Shown here: one piece after another, positions 21,547-29,070 of the stretch
Position numbering within the stretch: position 1 is the first letter of the stretch
Layout of the letters: every line of letters begins with the position of its first letter
Assembly (NCBI RefSeq): GCF_024746815.1
Contig: NZ_CP080525.1
Location: 2,542,001-2,606,000 of the forward strand
DNA: 64,000 bases
DNA from: Mesorhizobium sp. AR07
Lineage (GTDB): Bacteria > Pseudomonadota > Alphaproteobacteria > Rhizobiales > Rhizobiaceae
Direction of reading: 5' to 3'
Made by a program: the position numbers and the translations under genes
Notes under the pieces: generated by a model
The model's database searches: none
What the model saw: only the letters and a program-made list of their open reading frames with translations
What the model was told of the DNA's origin: nothing

Positions 21547-22200
21547 ATGAGAAAGATCACCGCCACGACATTCGTCAGCCTCGACGGGGTCATGCAGGCA
21601 CCGGGCGGTCCGGAAGAGGACCCGGTCGGCGGCTTCGAGTTCGGCGGCTGGACGTTCCACTATTGGGACGATGCCATGGGCGCCTTCATGGGCGAGACCT
21701 TCACCAAGCCCTTCGACCTGCTGCTCGGCCGCAAGACCTACGATATCTTCGCCGCCCATTGGCCATACCAGGACAACGACCCGATCGCCGAGAGCTTCAA
21801 CGCCGTCACCAAATATGTGGCGACGCACCGGCACGACACCCTGACCTGGAACAACAGCCAGTCGCTTGGCGACGGCGTCGTGGCAACGCTGCGCAAGCTG
21901 AAGCAAGAGAACGGCCCGGACCTGCTCATCCAGGGTTCGAGCGACCTGATCCAGACCTTGCTCGCCAACGACCTGATCGACGAGGTCAGCCTGCTGATCT
22001 TCCCGCTTGTGCTGGGCAAGGGCAAGCGCCTGTTCGGCAACGGCACGCTGCCTTCCACCCTCAAGCTGACCCGCTCGCAGGCCTCGAGCACCGGCGTCAT
22101 CATGGCGACCTATGAGCGCGGCGGCAAGATCAAGACCGGGTCGTTTGCGCCGGAGGAGCCGTCCGAGGCAGAGATCGAGCGACGCAAGAACTGGAAGTAG
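21547..22200 (+). CDS. Dihydrofolate reductase-fold protein (RibD C-terminal domain family)
   Basis: 217 residues, start ATG 21547 behind GGGAG. The opening ITATTFVSLDGVMQAPGG, followed by LLLGRKTYDIFAAHW, LLIQGSSDLIQTLL and LIDEVSLLIFPLVLGKGKRL, is the pattern of the YyaP/YwjB group of DHFR-like NADPH-binding oxidoreductases. The true substrate is unknown; it is not a folA gene. The C-terminal 20 residues are charged. Confidence 0.88.
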   Translation: MRKITATTFVSLDGVMQAPGGPEEDPVGGFEFGGWTFHYWDDAMGAFMGETFTKPFDLLLGRKTYDIFAAHWPYQDNDPIAESFNAVTKYVATHRHDTLTWNNSQSLGDGVVATLRKLKQENGPDLLIQGSSDLIQTLLANDLIDEVSLLIFPLVLGKGKRLFGNGTLPSTLKLTRSQASSTGVIMATYERGGKIKTGSFAPEEPSEAEIERRKNWK

Positions 22201-22221
22201 CGAGAGCGGTTGCAGGACCTG

Positions 22222-22384
22222 GGTTCCTCGCCCCGCCAGAGCGGGAGAGGTGGCCGCGAAGCGGTCGGAGAGGGGTTTTCGTAGGGCGAATGCCGTGCAG
22301 GAACTTGCTCATCGTCGCGCCAGCCCCCTCTCCGTCTCGGCTGCGCCGAGCCACCTCTCCCCCACTCCGTGGGGGCGAGGAACC
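22222..22384. repeat. RIME-like repeat, type A (copy 2)
   Basis: Same two-armed architecture as 623-805: GGTTCCTCGCCCC ... GGGAGAGGTGGC and the inverse arm ending GGGGCGAGGAACC. It abuts the truncated LysE-type gene. Confidence 0.85.
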
Positions 22385-22430
22385 CAAGTTCTCTCAAGCC
22401 GCCTGCGGCCTTCGCGCCAGCTCATCGCGG

Positions 22431-22937
22431 ATGTGCCGCGCGAATCGCTCGGTTCCCTTGCTGGTCGGCAGCGCTGCTGGCCTCGCCACCGTGACGGGAG
22501 CGGCCGCCGCCGGGCTCGCCGGGCTGCTGCTTGCCGTGCCCTCGCTGCAACTGGCGATGAAGATCATCGGCTCGCTCTATCTCGTCTGGCTGGCGATCAA
22601 GATCGGCCGCAGCGGGCCGCCCGATCTGGACGTGACCATGGCCAGACCGAACAGCTTTCTCGGCGGCGCCGGCATCCAATGGATGAACCCCAAAGGCTGG
22701 GCGATGGGGCTGGGTGCCGCGGCCTCGTTCGCGGCTTTGGCCAGCGGCCCGCTGCAACTCGCGCTGTTGCTCGGCGTCACTTTCGGCCTGGCAGCGGCTG
22801 CCTCGCTGTCGCTGTGGTGTGTGGCCGGAATGGTGCTTGCCCGGCTGCTCAAGACCGAGTGGCAATGGCGCGCGCTGAACGTCGTGCTTGCGCTGGTGCT
22901 TGCCGCCTCGATCATTCCGATGTGGCGGTCGGGGTAG
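22431..22937 (+). pseudogene. LysE/RhtB-type amino acid exporter lacking its N-terminus
   Basis: The frame from ATG 22431 gives 168 residues that match the family only from about its residue 40 on (SVPLLVGSAAGLATVTGAAA, LKIIGSLYLVWL-type helix, then IQWMNPKGWAMGLGAAASF with the NPK motif). A full family member is about 205 residues and begins with the PGP-containing first helix, which is missing here. The missing part is replaced by the type A repeat that ends at 22384. Probably non-functional. Confidence 0.7.
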
Positions 22938-22951
22938 ACGGGAAGAGGATG

Positions 22952-23115
22952 GGTTCCTCGCCCCAGCAAAGCGGGGGAGAGGTGGCCGCGAAGCGGCCGG
23001 AGAGGGGGCCTTCGTAGGGAAATGGGTCTCAAAATTTGATTGCGTCGCGCCAGTCCCCCTCTCCGTCTCGGCTCCGCCGAGCCACCTCTCCCCCATTTTA
23101 TGGGGGCGAGGAACC
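22952..23115. repeat. RIME-like repeat, type A (copy 3)
   Basis: GGTTCCTCGCCCC arm at 22952 and inverse arm ending GGGGCGAGGAACCC at 23115, with the internal GCGGCCG and TCGGCTCCGCCGA palindromes. Confidence 0.85.
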
Positions 23116-23137
23116 CAAGTCCTGTAAGGTCGGCGCA

Positions 23138-23276
23138 GTACCCCCACCCGGACCTTCGGTCCGACCTCCCCACAAGGGGGAGGTGGGGAGCGCACCTTTC
23201 CACGCCTCAAGGGATAGCGTGACCTTACCCTCCCCCTTGTGGGGAGGGTCGCTGCGAAGCAGCGGGGTGGGGGTAC
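23138..23276. repeat. 139-bp element with 12-bp perfect terminal inverted repeats
   Basis: It begins GTACCCCCACCC (23138-23149) and ends GGGTGGGGGTAC (23265-23276), exact complements. Inside are CGGACCTTCGGTCCG and two copies in opposite orientation of CTCCCCACAAGGGGGAGG-like palindromes. Its sequence differs from type A, which it adjoins; MITE-like or another RIME class. Confidence 0.75.
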
Positions 23277-23314
23277 CAGTTCGCGAAGCGAACCAGCCCT
23301 CCTCGCTCAGTCCC

Positions 23315-24109
23315 TCAAGCCGCGTAGCGGGCGGCCGGCTTGTCGGCATGCAGGCTGCCGTAGAAGGCTTGCCGCGCGCCGAGGAAAGTGTCTAGCTTGG
23401 TGGCGTCGGCAAGCCCCGGCACGGTGACAGATTCGCCTTTGGCCAGGCCGACAAGTGCCGCATCGACCAGATCACCGGCCGTCATGACGATCTCCTTCGG
23501 AAGGGTATCGATATCGCTGCCGGCAAGCTCCCAGAAATCGGTCCGGGTCGCGCCCGGCAACACGACCTGCACCTTCACCTCGGTATCGGCGACTTCGCGC
23601 TGCAGGGCCTCGGTGAAGTTGACGACATAGGCCTTGGTGCCGCTGTAGATGCCGCCGAACGAAGTGTCGAAGGCGAGTACCGAGGCGATGTTGACGATGG
23701 CGCCACGGTTGCGCGCCACCAGCCCGGGCAGGACTGCGCGGGTCAGGCGTGTCAAGGCGATGACATTGACCTTGATCATGCGTTCGGCCGCGTCGGCGTC
23801 GGCAGTCGCCACCACCTGCTGGCCGCCAAGGCCGGCATTGTTGACCAGCAGCGTCACGCTGTCGTCGGCGGCGATCGCTTGCTCGACGCGGCGGACGTCA
23901 TCGTCGTCGGACAGATCGGCGCTGATCACGTTGACCTTGTGGCTGTAGGCATAGCGCAACTTCTCAGCCAGTTCCTCAAGCCGGTCGGCGCGCCGCGCCA
24001 CCAGCACCAGGTCATAACCCTGTCCTGCTAGCCGATCCGCATAGACCGCGCCGATGCCCGATGAAGCCCCGGTGACGACCGCCGTGCCCTTGTTGCTCTG
24101 TCCACTCAT
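23315..24109 (-). CDS. SDR-family NAD(P)-dependent oxidoreductase
   Basis: 264 residues from ATG 24109 (MSGQSNKGTAVVTGASSGIG). Classical short-chain dehydrogenase: TGASSGIG cofactor loop, D/N position in ISADLSDDDDV, NNAGLGG, catalytic Ser in NIASVLAF and YSGTKAYVV with Tyr and Lys. The closest general type is the DltE/YqjQ-like group. Divergent from a MarR gene with two operator dyads between them, so it is probably the regulated target. Substrate unknown. Confidence 0.9.
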   Translation of the reverse strand: MSGQSNKGTAVVTGASSGIGAVYADRLAGQGYDLVLVARRADRLEELAEKLRYAYSHKVNVISADLSDDDDVRRVEQAIAADDSVTLLVNNAGLGGQQVVATADADAAERMIKVNVIALTRLTRAVLPGLVARNRGAIVNIASVLAFDTSFGGIYSGTKAYVVNFTEALQREVADTEVKVQVVLPGATRTDFWELAGSDIDTLPKEIVMTAGDLVDAALVGLAKGESVTVPGLADATKLDTFLGARQAFYGSLHADKPAARYAA

Positions 24110-24209
24110 TGTCCTGTTCCTTCTTCGACTGATTTGCTTCGCTTCAACTTGGCCACCGGCTCCGTGGGCAACCGCCCTCGCCTTGCCGGCAAAGCCATTT
24201 GATTTCATT

Positions 24210-24251
24210 TAGTGGCATATACCACTAATATGAAGTAGGCATATGCCACTA
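24210..24251. promoter_or_regulatory. Twin MarR-type operators between the SDR and MarR genes
   Basis: Site 1: TAGTGG-N6-CCACTA (24210-24227), perfect. Site 2: TAGGCATATGCCACTA (24236-24251) with the perfect core GGCATATGCC. Both share the TAG..GGCATAT..CCACTA consensus and are spaced 26 bp start to start, in the control region of both divergent genes. Confidence 0.75.
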
Positions 24252-24303
24252 TCTTGTCAACGATCGGAACGCGGATTATTTGTGAAGGCAACGGTCGGGC
24301 ATC

Positions 24304-24783
24304 ATGTCGCCGCCGCCGAGAGAAAAAATGCCGAAAGACACCCTGCCCGGCCTGACACTGTGCAACAACGCGATGCTGCGTCGCGCGGCGCGCAAGCTCG
24401 GCCAGTTCTATGATGATGTGCTTGCGCCCTCTGGGCTCAAGGCCACGCAGCAAGGCCTGCTCTATCAGATCCATATCGGCGGCGAGCCGGCGATGGGTGC
24501 CATTGCCGCGTCCCTGATCATGGACCTTTCGGCGCTCGGCCATACGCTGAAGCCGCTGATCCGCGACGGCTATGTCGAGACCTTCGCCGATCCGGACGAT
24601 CGCCGCATCAAGCGCGTGCGGCTGACGCCGCGGGGTCTGGTCAAGCTCGATGAGGTGATGAAGCTTTGGCACATCGCCCAGCAGCGTTTCGAGGACGTGG
24701 TCGGCAAGGATCAGGCGGAAAAGCTGCGCGCGGTGCTGGGCGACATCACCGCGCTGGATTTCGATCTGCCGCCGGCCAGCTAA
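24304..24783 (+). CDS. MarR-family transcriptional regulator
   Basis: 159 residues from ATG 24304. The second ATG at 24328 follows GAGAG and would give MPKDTLPGL, equally plausible. Winged helix: LKATQQGLLYQIHIGGEPAM, LIMDLSALGHTLKPLIRDGY, then the wing FADPDDRRIKRVRLTPRG. The Cys near the N-terminus (LTLCNNAML) could be redox- or ligand-sensitive, but this is a guess. It faces the SDR gene across twin operators. Confidence 0.9.
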   Translation: MSPPPREKMPKDTLPGLTLCNNAMLRRAARKLGQFYDDVLAPSGLKATQQGLLYQIHIGGEPAMGAIAASLIMDLSALGHTLKPLIRDGYVETFADPDDRRIKRVRLTPRGLVKLDEVMKLWHIAQQRFEDVVGKDQAEKLRAVLGDITALDFDLPPAS

Positions 24784-24807
24784 GGCAGCCGACAGCTTTC
24801 GAAGAGA

Positions 24808-25986
24808 TTATTCGGCCGGCATGGCGACCGGCCGCGCCGCCCAGCGGCCGGCCAGCACAATGCCAAGCCCGATCAACGGGAAGGCGGCGGCAATCAGGCC
24901 GAGATCGGCCGGCGCGCCGTAGCGCAGCACGGCGCCACCGACCACGGCGCCCAGCGCCACGCCGAGATAGAGCGCCGAGCCGTTGAGCGACAGCACGATC
25001 GGGGCGGCGTCGGGCGCCAGCTTGATGATGCGGCTGGCCTGCGCCGGCGGGAACGCCCAGCCGACGATGCCCCACGGCACCATCATCGCCATCAGCGCCG
25101 GCCCGGCAATATGCGGCGGCAGGAAGGTCGGGATGACCGACAGCATCACCAGCATGGCGGCGCTCAGCGTCAGCGACCAGCCGACGGTACGTGTTGCGCC
25201 GAACCGGTCGGCTGCCTGGCCGCCGGCAATGTTGCCGATGACGGCGCCGACACCGAAGGCGAGCAGCATGCCGGGCAGCGCGATCTGGCTCAGCCCGCCG
25301 CCCTCGATGGCGAGCGGCGCGACATAGGCAAAGACGGTGAAGGCGCCGGTCAGCGCCAGCAACGTCGTCAAAAGGATCGGCATCACGCCGGGACGCATGG
25401 CCGCCGCCAGCCTGCGCTTCAGGGGCAGCTTGGTGCCGACGATGCCGCGCGGCAGCCGGTACCACAGGATGGCACCGGCAAGCGCGCCGAGCCCGGCGAT
25501 GGCATAGAACGTGCCGCGCCAGCCGGCAAAGGCCGCGACCAATGCGCCGAGCGGCGCGCCGACCGCGACAGCCACGGTGGTGCCGCCGACGACGACGGCA
25601 ATGGCGCGGGCCCGATGATGATCATCGACCAGCGCCACCGCCGTTCCCTGCGCGGTAGCGGCGAACAGGCCCGACGACAGTGCCATGATGATGCGTGCGA
25701 TCAGCAAGAGTTCGAAGGTGGAGCTCAAGGCCGCGGCGATGTTGCCGATGACGAAGAACACCAGCGTCCACAGGATGACGCGGCGGCGGTCCCATTCGCC
25801 GGTCAGCGTCGCCAGGACCGGCGTGCCGATCGCATAGGCGAGCGCGAAGGCGGTGATCAGCGTGCCGGCCAGTGGAATGGAGATGCCGGCGTCCGCCGCG
25901 ATATCGGGCAGAAGGCTGGAGATGACGAAGCCTTCGGTCGAGATCGTGAACGATCCGAGCGCAAGCCAGAAGAGGCGCTTGTCCAT
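24808..25986 (-). CDS. MFS transporter (DHA1 / AraJ-YdhP type)
   Basis: 392 residues, 12 predicted helices. It opens LFWLALGSFTISTEGFVISSL and has TGEWDRRRVILW as motif A and GGTTVAVAVGAPLGALVA as the helix 5 motif. This resembles sugar-efflux/arabinose-polymer exporters and chloramphenicol-resistance-type DHA1 pumps. Substrate unknown. Divergent from an ArsR-type regulator, across a perfect GTTCAA/TTGAAC dyad. Its 3' end is convergent with the MarR gene. Confidence 0.88.
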   Translation of the reverse strand: MDKRLFWLALGSFTISTEGFVISSLLPDIAADAGISIPLAGTLITAFALAYAIGTPVLATLTGEWDRRRVILWTLVFFVIGNIAAALSSTFELLLIARIIMALSSGLFAATAQGTAVALVDDHHRARAIAVVVGGTTVAVAVGAPLGALVAAFAGWRGTFYAIAGLGALAGAILWYRLPRGIVGTKLPLKRRLAAAMRPGVMPILLTTLLALTGAFTVFAYVAPLAIEGGGLSQIALPGMLLAFGVGAVIGNIAGGQAADRFGATRTVGWSLTLSAAMLVMLSVIPTFLPPHIAGPALMAMMVPWGIVGWAFPPAQASRIIKLAPDAAPIVLSLNGSALYLGVALGAVVGGAVLRYGAPADLGLIAAAFPLIGLGIVLAGRWAARPVAMPAE

Positions 25987-26001
25987 AGGGCGGTGTCCTT
26001 A

Positions 26002-26019
26002 GTTCAAAAGCTATTGAAC
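26002..26019. promoter_or_regulatory. Inverted-repeat operator between the MFS and ArsR genes
   Basis: GTTCAA-N6-TTGAAC, perfect, 16 bp before the MFS start codon and about 180 bp before the ArsR start. The position fits repression of the MFS gene. Confidence 0.6.
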
Positions 26020-26196
26020 AATTGGATATAGCAGGCCATGATGTCAATGAAGCCAGGGGAAAATAGCTAAACTCTCCTGACAGCCCTATGTCAGTACGGC
26101 CAGTCAGCACAGGGATCGAAACGGAAGAAACAGTGTGTACGGACAAGCAAGGGCGGATGCGTTGAAATCAGCCCGAACTGTGCTTAGGTTCCTGCC

Positions 26197-26553
26197 ATGA
26201 CCTTGCCACACCCCAACACCGACCAGATCAGCCTGCCGATCGTGCTCGGCGTGCTGGGCGACCCGACGCGGCTCGCCATCGTGCGCTATCTCGCCAGCAA
26301 GGAAGGCGTTGCGCTGAACTGCAGCCAGTTCCTCGACCTCGGTTCGAAGACCAATCTCAGCTACCACCTTGCCAAGCTGCGCGAGGCCGGCGTCACCCGC
26401 GCCGAGGTGGTCGGCACCAACCGGATGATCACGCTGCGCCGCGCCGACCTCGACGCCCGCTTCCCCGGCCTGCTCGACAGCGTCATCGCCGCGGCCGGAG
26501 ACGATCCCGCGCTGCCCGCGGTCGGCGGTCACGATATCGATATCCACGCGTAG
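26197..26553 (+). CDS. ArsR-family (winged helix) transcriptional regulator
   Basis: 118 residues. PIVLGVLGDPTRLAIVRYLA is the typical ArsR start, KTNLSYHLAKLREAGVTRAE the recognition helix region, and TNRMITLRRADLDARFPGLL the wing and last helix. The ELCVCDL metal motif of metal sensors is absent (CSQFLDLGSK in its place), so a non-metal signal is more likely. It probably controls the divergent MFS exporter. Confidence 0.88.
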   Translation: MTLPHPNTDQISLPIVLGVLGDPTRLAIVRYLASKEGVALNCSQFLDLGSKTNLSYHLAKLREAGVTRAEVVGTNRMITLRRADLDARFPGLLDSVIAAAGDDPALPAVGGHDIDIHA

Positions 26554-26578
26554 GTACGACGCGCCTTCACAGAACTTG

Positions 26579-26755
26579 GGTTCCTCGCCCCCGCCAAAGC
26601 GGGGGAGAGGTGTCTCGGCGCAGCCGAGACGGAGAGGGGGACCTTGACGCTCCCCAATCGTTCAAGGAAGTTTGGTTTTACCTCGACGCGCCAAGAGCCC
26701 CCTCTCCGGCCGCTTCGCGGCCACCTCTCCCCCACTTCCGTGGGGGCGAGGAAAC
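26579..26755. repeat. RIME-like repeat, type A (copy 4)
   Basis: The GGTTCCTCGCCCCC arm, the TCTCGGCGCAGCCGAGA palindrome, the GCGGCCGCTTCGCGGCC segment and the inverse arm ending GGGGCGAGGAAAC. It separates the ArsR gene from the broken phosphoesterase. Confidence 0.85.
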
Positions 26756-26783
26756 GCAGCTTCACCCACGGAGCCACCCAAAA

Positions 26784-27540
26784 ATGCGCATTGCCGTCCT
26801 CGCCGATATCCACGGCAATGTGCTGGCGCTGGACGCCGTGCTCGAGGATTTGGCGCAGCGCGGCGGCGCCGACCTGACCGTCAATCTCGGCGACAGCGTT
26901 TCCGGCCCGCTCTGGCCGCGCGAGACGTTTGCGCGGCTAGAGGCGCTGAACCTGCCGACGGTGCGCGGCAACCATGACCGCCGCGTCGCGGCCGACCCGG
27001 CCGACGAGACCCTGTGGGCTTCCGATGTCTACGCTCAGGAACGGCTGACGCAGGCGCAGCGCGAGGCGCTGTTCGCCCAGCCGCTGACCCTGGATCGCGC
27101 CGGGCGTCATCGCTTTCCACGCCCGCCCGGACCATGACGAGAAATACCTCGCCGATGCGATTGTCGATGGCCAGTTGGTGCGCGCGCCGTTGGCGGCGAT
27201 CCGGCGCCGGCTGAAAGCGCTCGACCCGGCCTGCCGCATCGCGCTGTGTGGCCATAGCCACCGGGCAGAACTGATCCGCATCCCCGATGGTCCGGTCATT
27301 TTCAATCCCGGCAGCATCGGCTGCCCCGCCTATGACGATGCGACCCCACCGGCGCATGTCTCGGAGCAGGGCTCACCGCATGCGCGCTATGGCATCGTCA
27401 AATTGGGTGGCGCGGGCCAACCCGATCGCTTCGAGACCATCGCCGTCGACTACGATCACGAAGCGGCGGCGCGGCAGGCCGAACAGGCGGGTCGGCCGGA
27501 ATGGGCTCACGCGCTCAGGACGGGATTCATGTCAGGCTGA
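26784..27540 (+). pseudogene. Calcineurin-like metallophosphoesterase with a frameshift
   Basis: The first part (from ATG 26784) carries the metal-binding motifs DIHGN, GDSVSGP and GNHDRR. The frame fails around 27094-27096: removing one base there gives TLDAPGVIAFHARPDHDEKY and then reads through to CGHSHRAE, FNPGSIGCP and the stop at 27538. The extra base looks like the T of GGATCGCG, with GGACGCG expected. Rejoined length would be about 251 residues, normal for the YfcE/MJ0936-like group. As sequenced the product ends at 27137 without the GHSH motif. Confidence 0.82.
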
Positions 27541-27648
27541 ACGCACTTTGCGTTCATGCCGCCCGGCTGAACTGGTTCATCCCCGGCTGAACTGGTTCAT
27601 GCCCGGCTGAACGCGCCTGCGTTCATACCGCCCAACTGAACTCATTCA
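27538..27648. repeat. Array of five TGAAC...GTTCA palindromes
   Basis: Successive small dyads: 27538-27556 (TGAACGCA/TGCGTTCA), 27568-27579 and 27588-27599 (TGAACTGGTTCA, exact 20-bp tandem copies with GCCCGGC-like linkers), 27608-27625 (TGAACGC/GCGTTCA) and 27637-27648 (TGAA/TTCA). The first overlaps the stop codon of the phosphoesterase gene. Confidence 0.7.
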
Positions 27649-27801
27649 CGGTCCATCGGACAGGGCAGCAGCTGGCACGGACGAAACGGCGTTCGAATTT
27701 TCGGGCTTACATGGCGGCGCGTCGTCCCCTATAAAACCGGCCAGGCATACGGCGGGGCTCGACCTGCCGTGGCATGGAATTGAGTATCAGCGCACGGCCA
27801 A

Positions 27802-28836
27802 ATGATGAGGCGCACAGTTACGCTCCGAACAACCTTGCACGCGCTGATTGCCGCTCCGCTGCTGATGGCGGCATGGCCGGCCATCGCCCCCGCCACGGCC
27901 GAAGAGGCGCCGGATCTCGTCATCTCCATCGTCATCGGCCTGGCGCCGGACGATCTTCTCAATGTGCGCACCACAGCATCGCCGATCGCCAAGGTCGAGA
28001 CGCGCCTGGTCGGCGGTGAAAGCGTCACCAATCTCGGCTGCAACGACATCAACGGCTACAAATGGTGCAAGATCGAGAGCACCGGCAAGGTGAAGCTGAG
28101 CGGATGGGCGCCGGCGCGCTACCTCATCCCTCTCAATCCGGCCCCCTATGTCGAAGGCGAGACTAAACCGGCCGATGCGCCGGCGGTCGCGGCAAACAAC
28201 GAAGTCGCCGCCGATACGGGCGGCGACGCTGCTACCCAACCGCCACCCGACCTTACGGCGCGGCTGGGAGGCGTGGCTCATCCGGCCGCCTCCGAAACGC
28301 CGGTAAAGTCCGCCGCCACCACCGCCATGCAGGATGCCTACGGCCTTGCACTGGCGGCGACTGAAACCGCGCCAACCGGACAGATCCCGGACCCTGTCCA
28401 GGATGCGGCACCCGCCGGCGATTCCGGCACGGCAACGGCGCAGGACGCGGCGCAGGCAGGATCAATTCCCGTTCCCACGCCGCGCCCCGAACCGGCAGGT
28501 GCCGGGCCTGCCGTCGACACACAAACCGTCGCCGAACTGCCGCCGCAGCCCACCGCACTCGCCGGTGGCGCCGTCGAGATTCCCTGCGCCCGCTATGTCG
28601 GCCAGCCGATGGCCGGCTGCGCCGCGAATGTCGTGCACACCGGCGCCGGCAAGGCCGACGTCACCGTGACCTGGCCCGATGGCGGCACGCGCGTCATCTC
28701 CTTCTCCGCCGGCCAGCCGGCCGGCGCCGACGCGGGCGGCGACTTCCGCTTCACCCGCGAAGGCAGCCTCAACATGATCCGCATTGGCGTTTCCGAACGC
28801 TTCGAGATCACCGACAAGCTGGTGCTGGGGGATTAG
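27802..28836 (+). CDS. Exported SH3-domain protein
   Basis: 344 residues with a signal peptide (HALIAAPLLMAAWPAIAPATA). A bacterial SH3 domain (about residues 40-110) has LNVRTTASPIAKVETRLVGG and GWAPARYLIP. A long Ala/Pro/Thr-rich linker follows (about 115-255). A C-terminal beta-rich domain of about 90 residues has two Cys (IPCARYVGQPMAGCAANV), probably a disulfide, and VTWPDGGTRVISFSAG. Probably periplasmic; the family is annotated only as SH3 domain-containing. A second ATG at 27805 is equally usable. Confidence 0.8.
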   Translation: MMRRTVTLRTTLHALIAAPLLMAAWPAIAPATAEEAPDLVISIVIGLAPDDLLNVRTTASPIAKVETRLVGGESVTNLGCNDINGYKWCKIESTGKVKLSGWAPARYLIPLNPAPYVEGETKPADAPAVAANNEVAADTGGDAATQPPPDLTARLGGVAHPAASETPVKSAATTAMQDAYGLALAATETAPTGQIPDPVQDAAPAGDSGTATAQDAAQAGSIPVPTPRPEPAGAGPAVDTQTVAELPPQPTALAGGAVEIPCARYVGQPMAGCAANVVHTGAGKADVTVTWPDGGTRVISFSAGQPAGADAGGDFRFTREGSLNMIRIGVSERFEITDKLVLGD

Positions 28837-28842
28837 TTTTTA

Positions 28843-28932
28843 GGGGAGTAAGGGAATAGGGGAATAAGGGAGCATGTTTTAGAGCGCCTCGAACCTCACC
28901 TACTCCCCTACTCCCCTACTCCCCTACTCCTA
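28843..28932. repeat. G-tract / C-tract mirror region upstream of carB
   Basis: The plus strand has four G runs (GGGG, GGG, GGGG, GGG at 28843-28870) with 4-5-base AT-rich loops, a canonical G-quadruplex pattern. About 30 bp on, CTACTCCCCT repeats about three times (28900-28930), giving GGGG AGTA repeats on the other strand. The two tracts are partly complementary and could pair as a long hairpin. Confidence 0.65.
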
Positions 28933-29008
28933 CCCGCATTTTCGGGGTTACATCGGGCAAACTCTTCCCTATAAGGCCCTCCTAGCCTGATACCAGAATC
29001 GCGAGCAC

Positions 29009-29039
29009 AACCGGCCGGGTCTTCCCGTCCCGGTTTTTT
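29009..29039 (+). terminator. Intrinsic terminator or attenuator just before carB
   Basis: AACCGG/CCGGTT (29009-29014, 29030-29035) and CGGG/CCCG (29016-29019, 29024-29027) stack into a stem with a TCTT loop, then T6 in total. It ends only 32 bp before the carB start. It could terminate readthrough from the SH3 gene or attenuate carB. Confidence 0.6.
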
Positions 29040-29070
29040 GTGCAAGCCGCCCGCCGAACGGAACTTCGCC

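Noticed and set aside
27538..27648. CRISPR array
   Set aside because: Repeat units are only 12-20 bp, mostly without spacers of regular length, and there is no cas gene.
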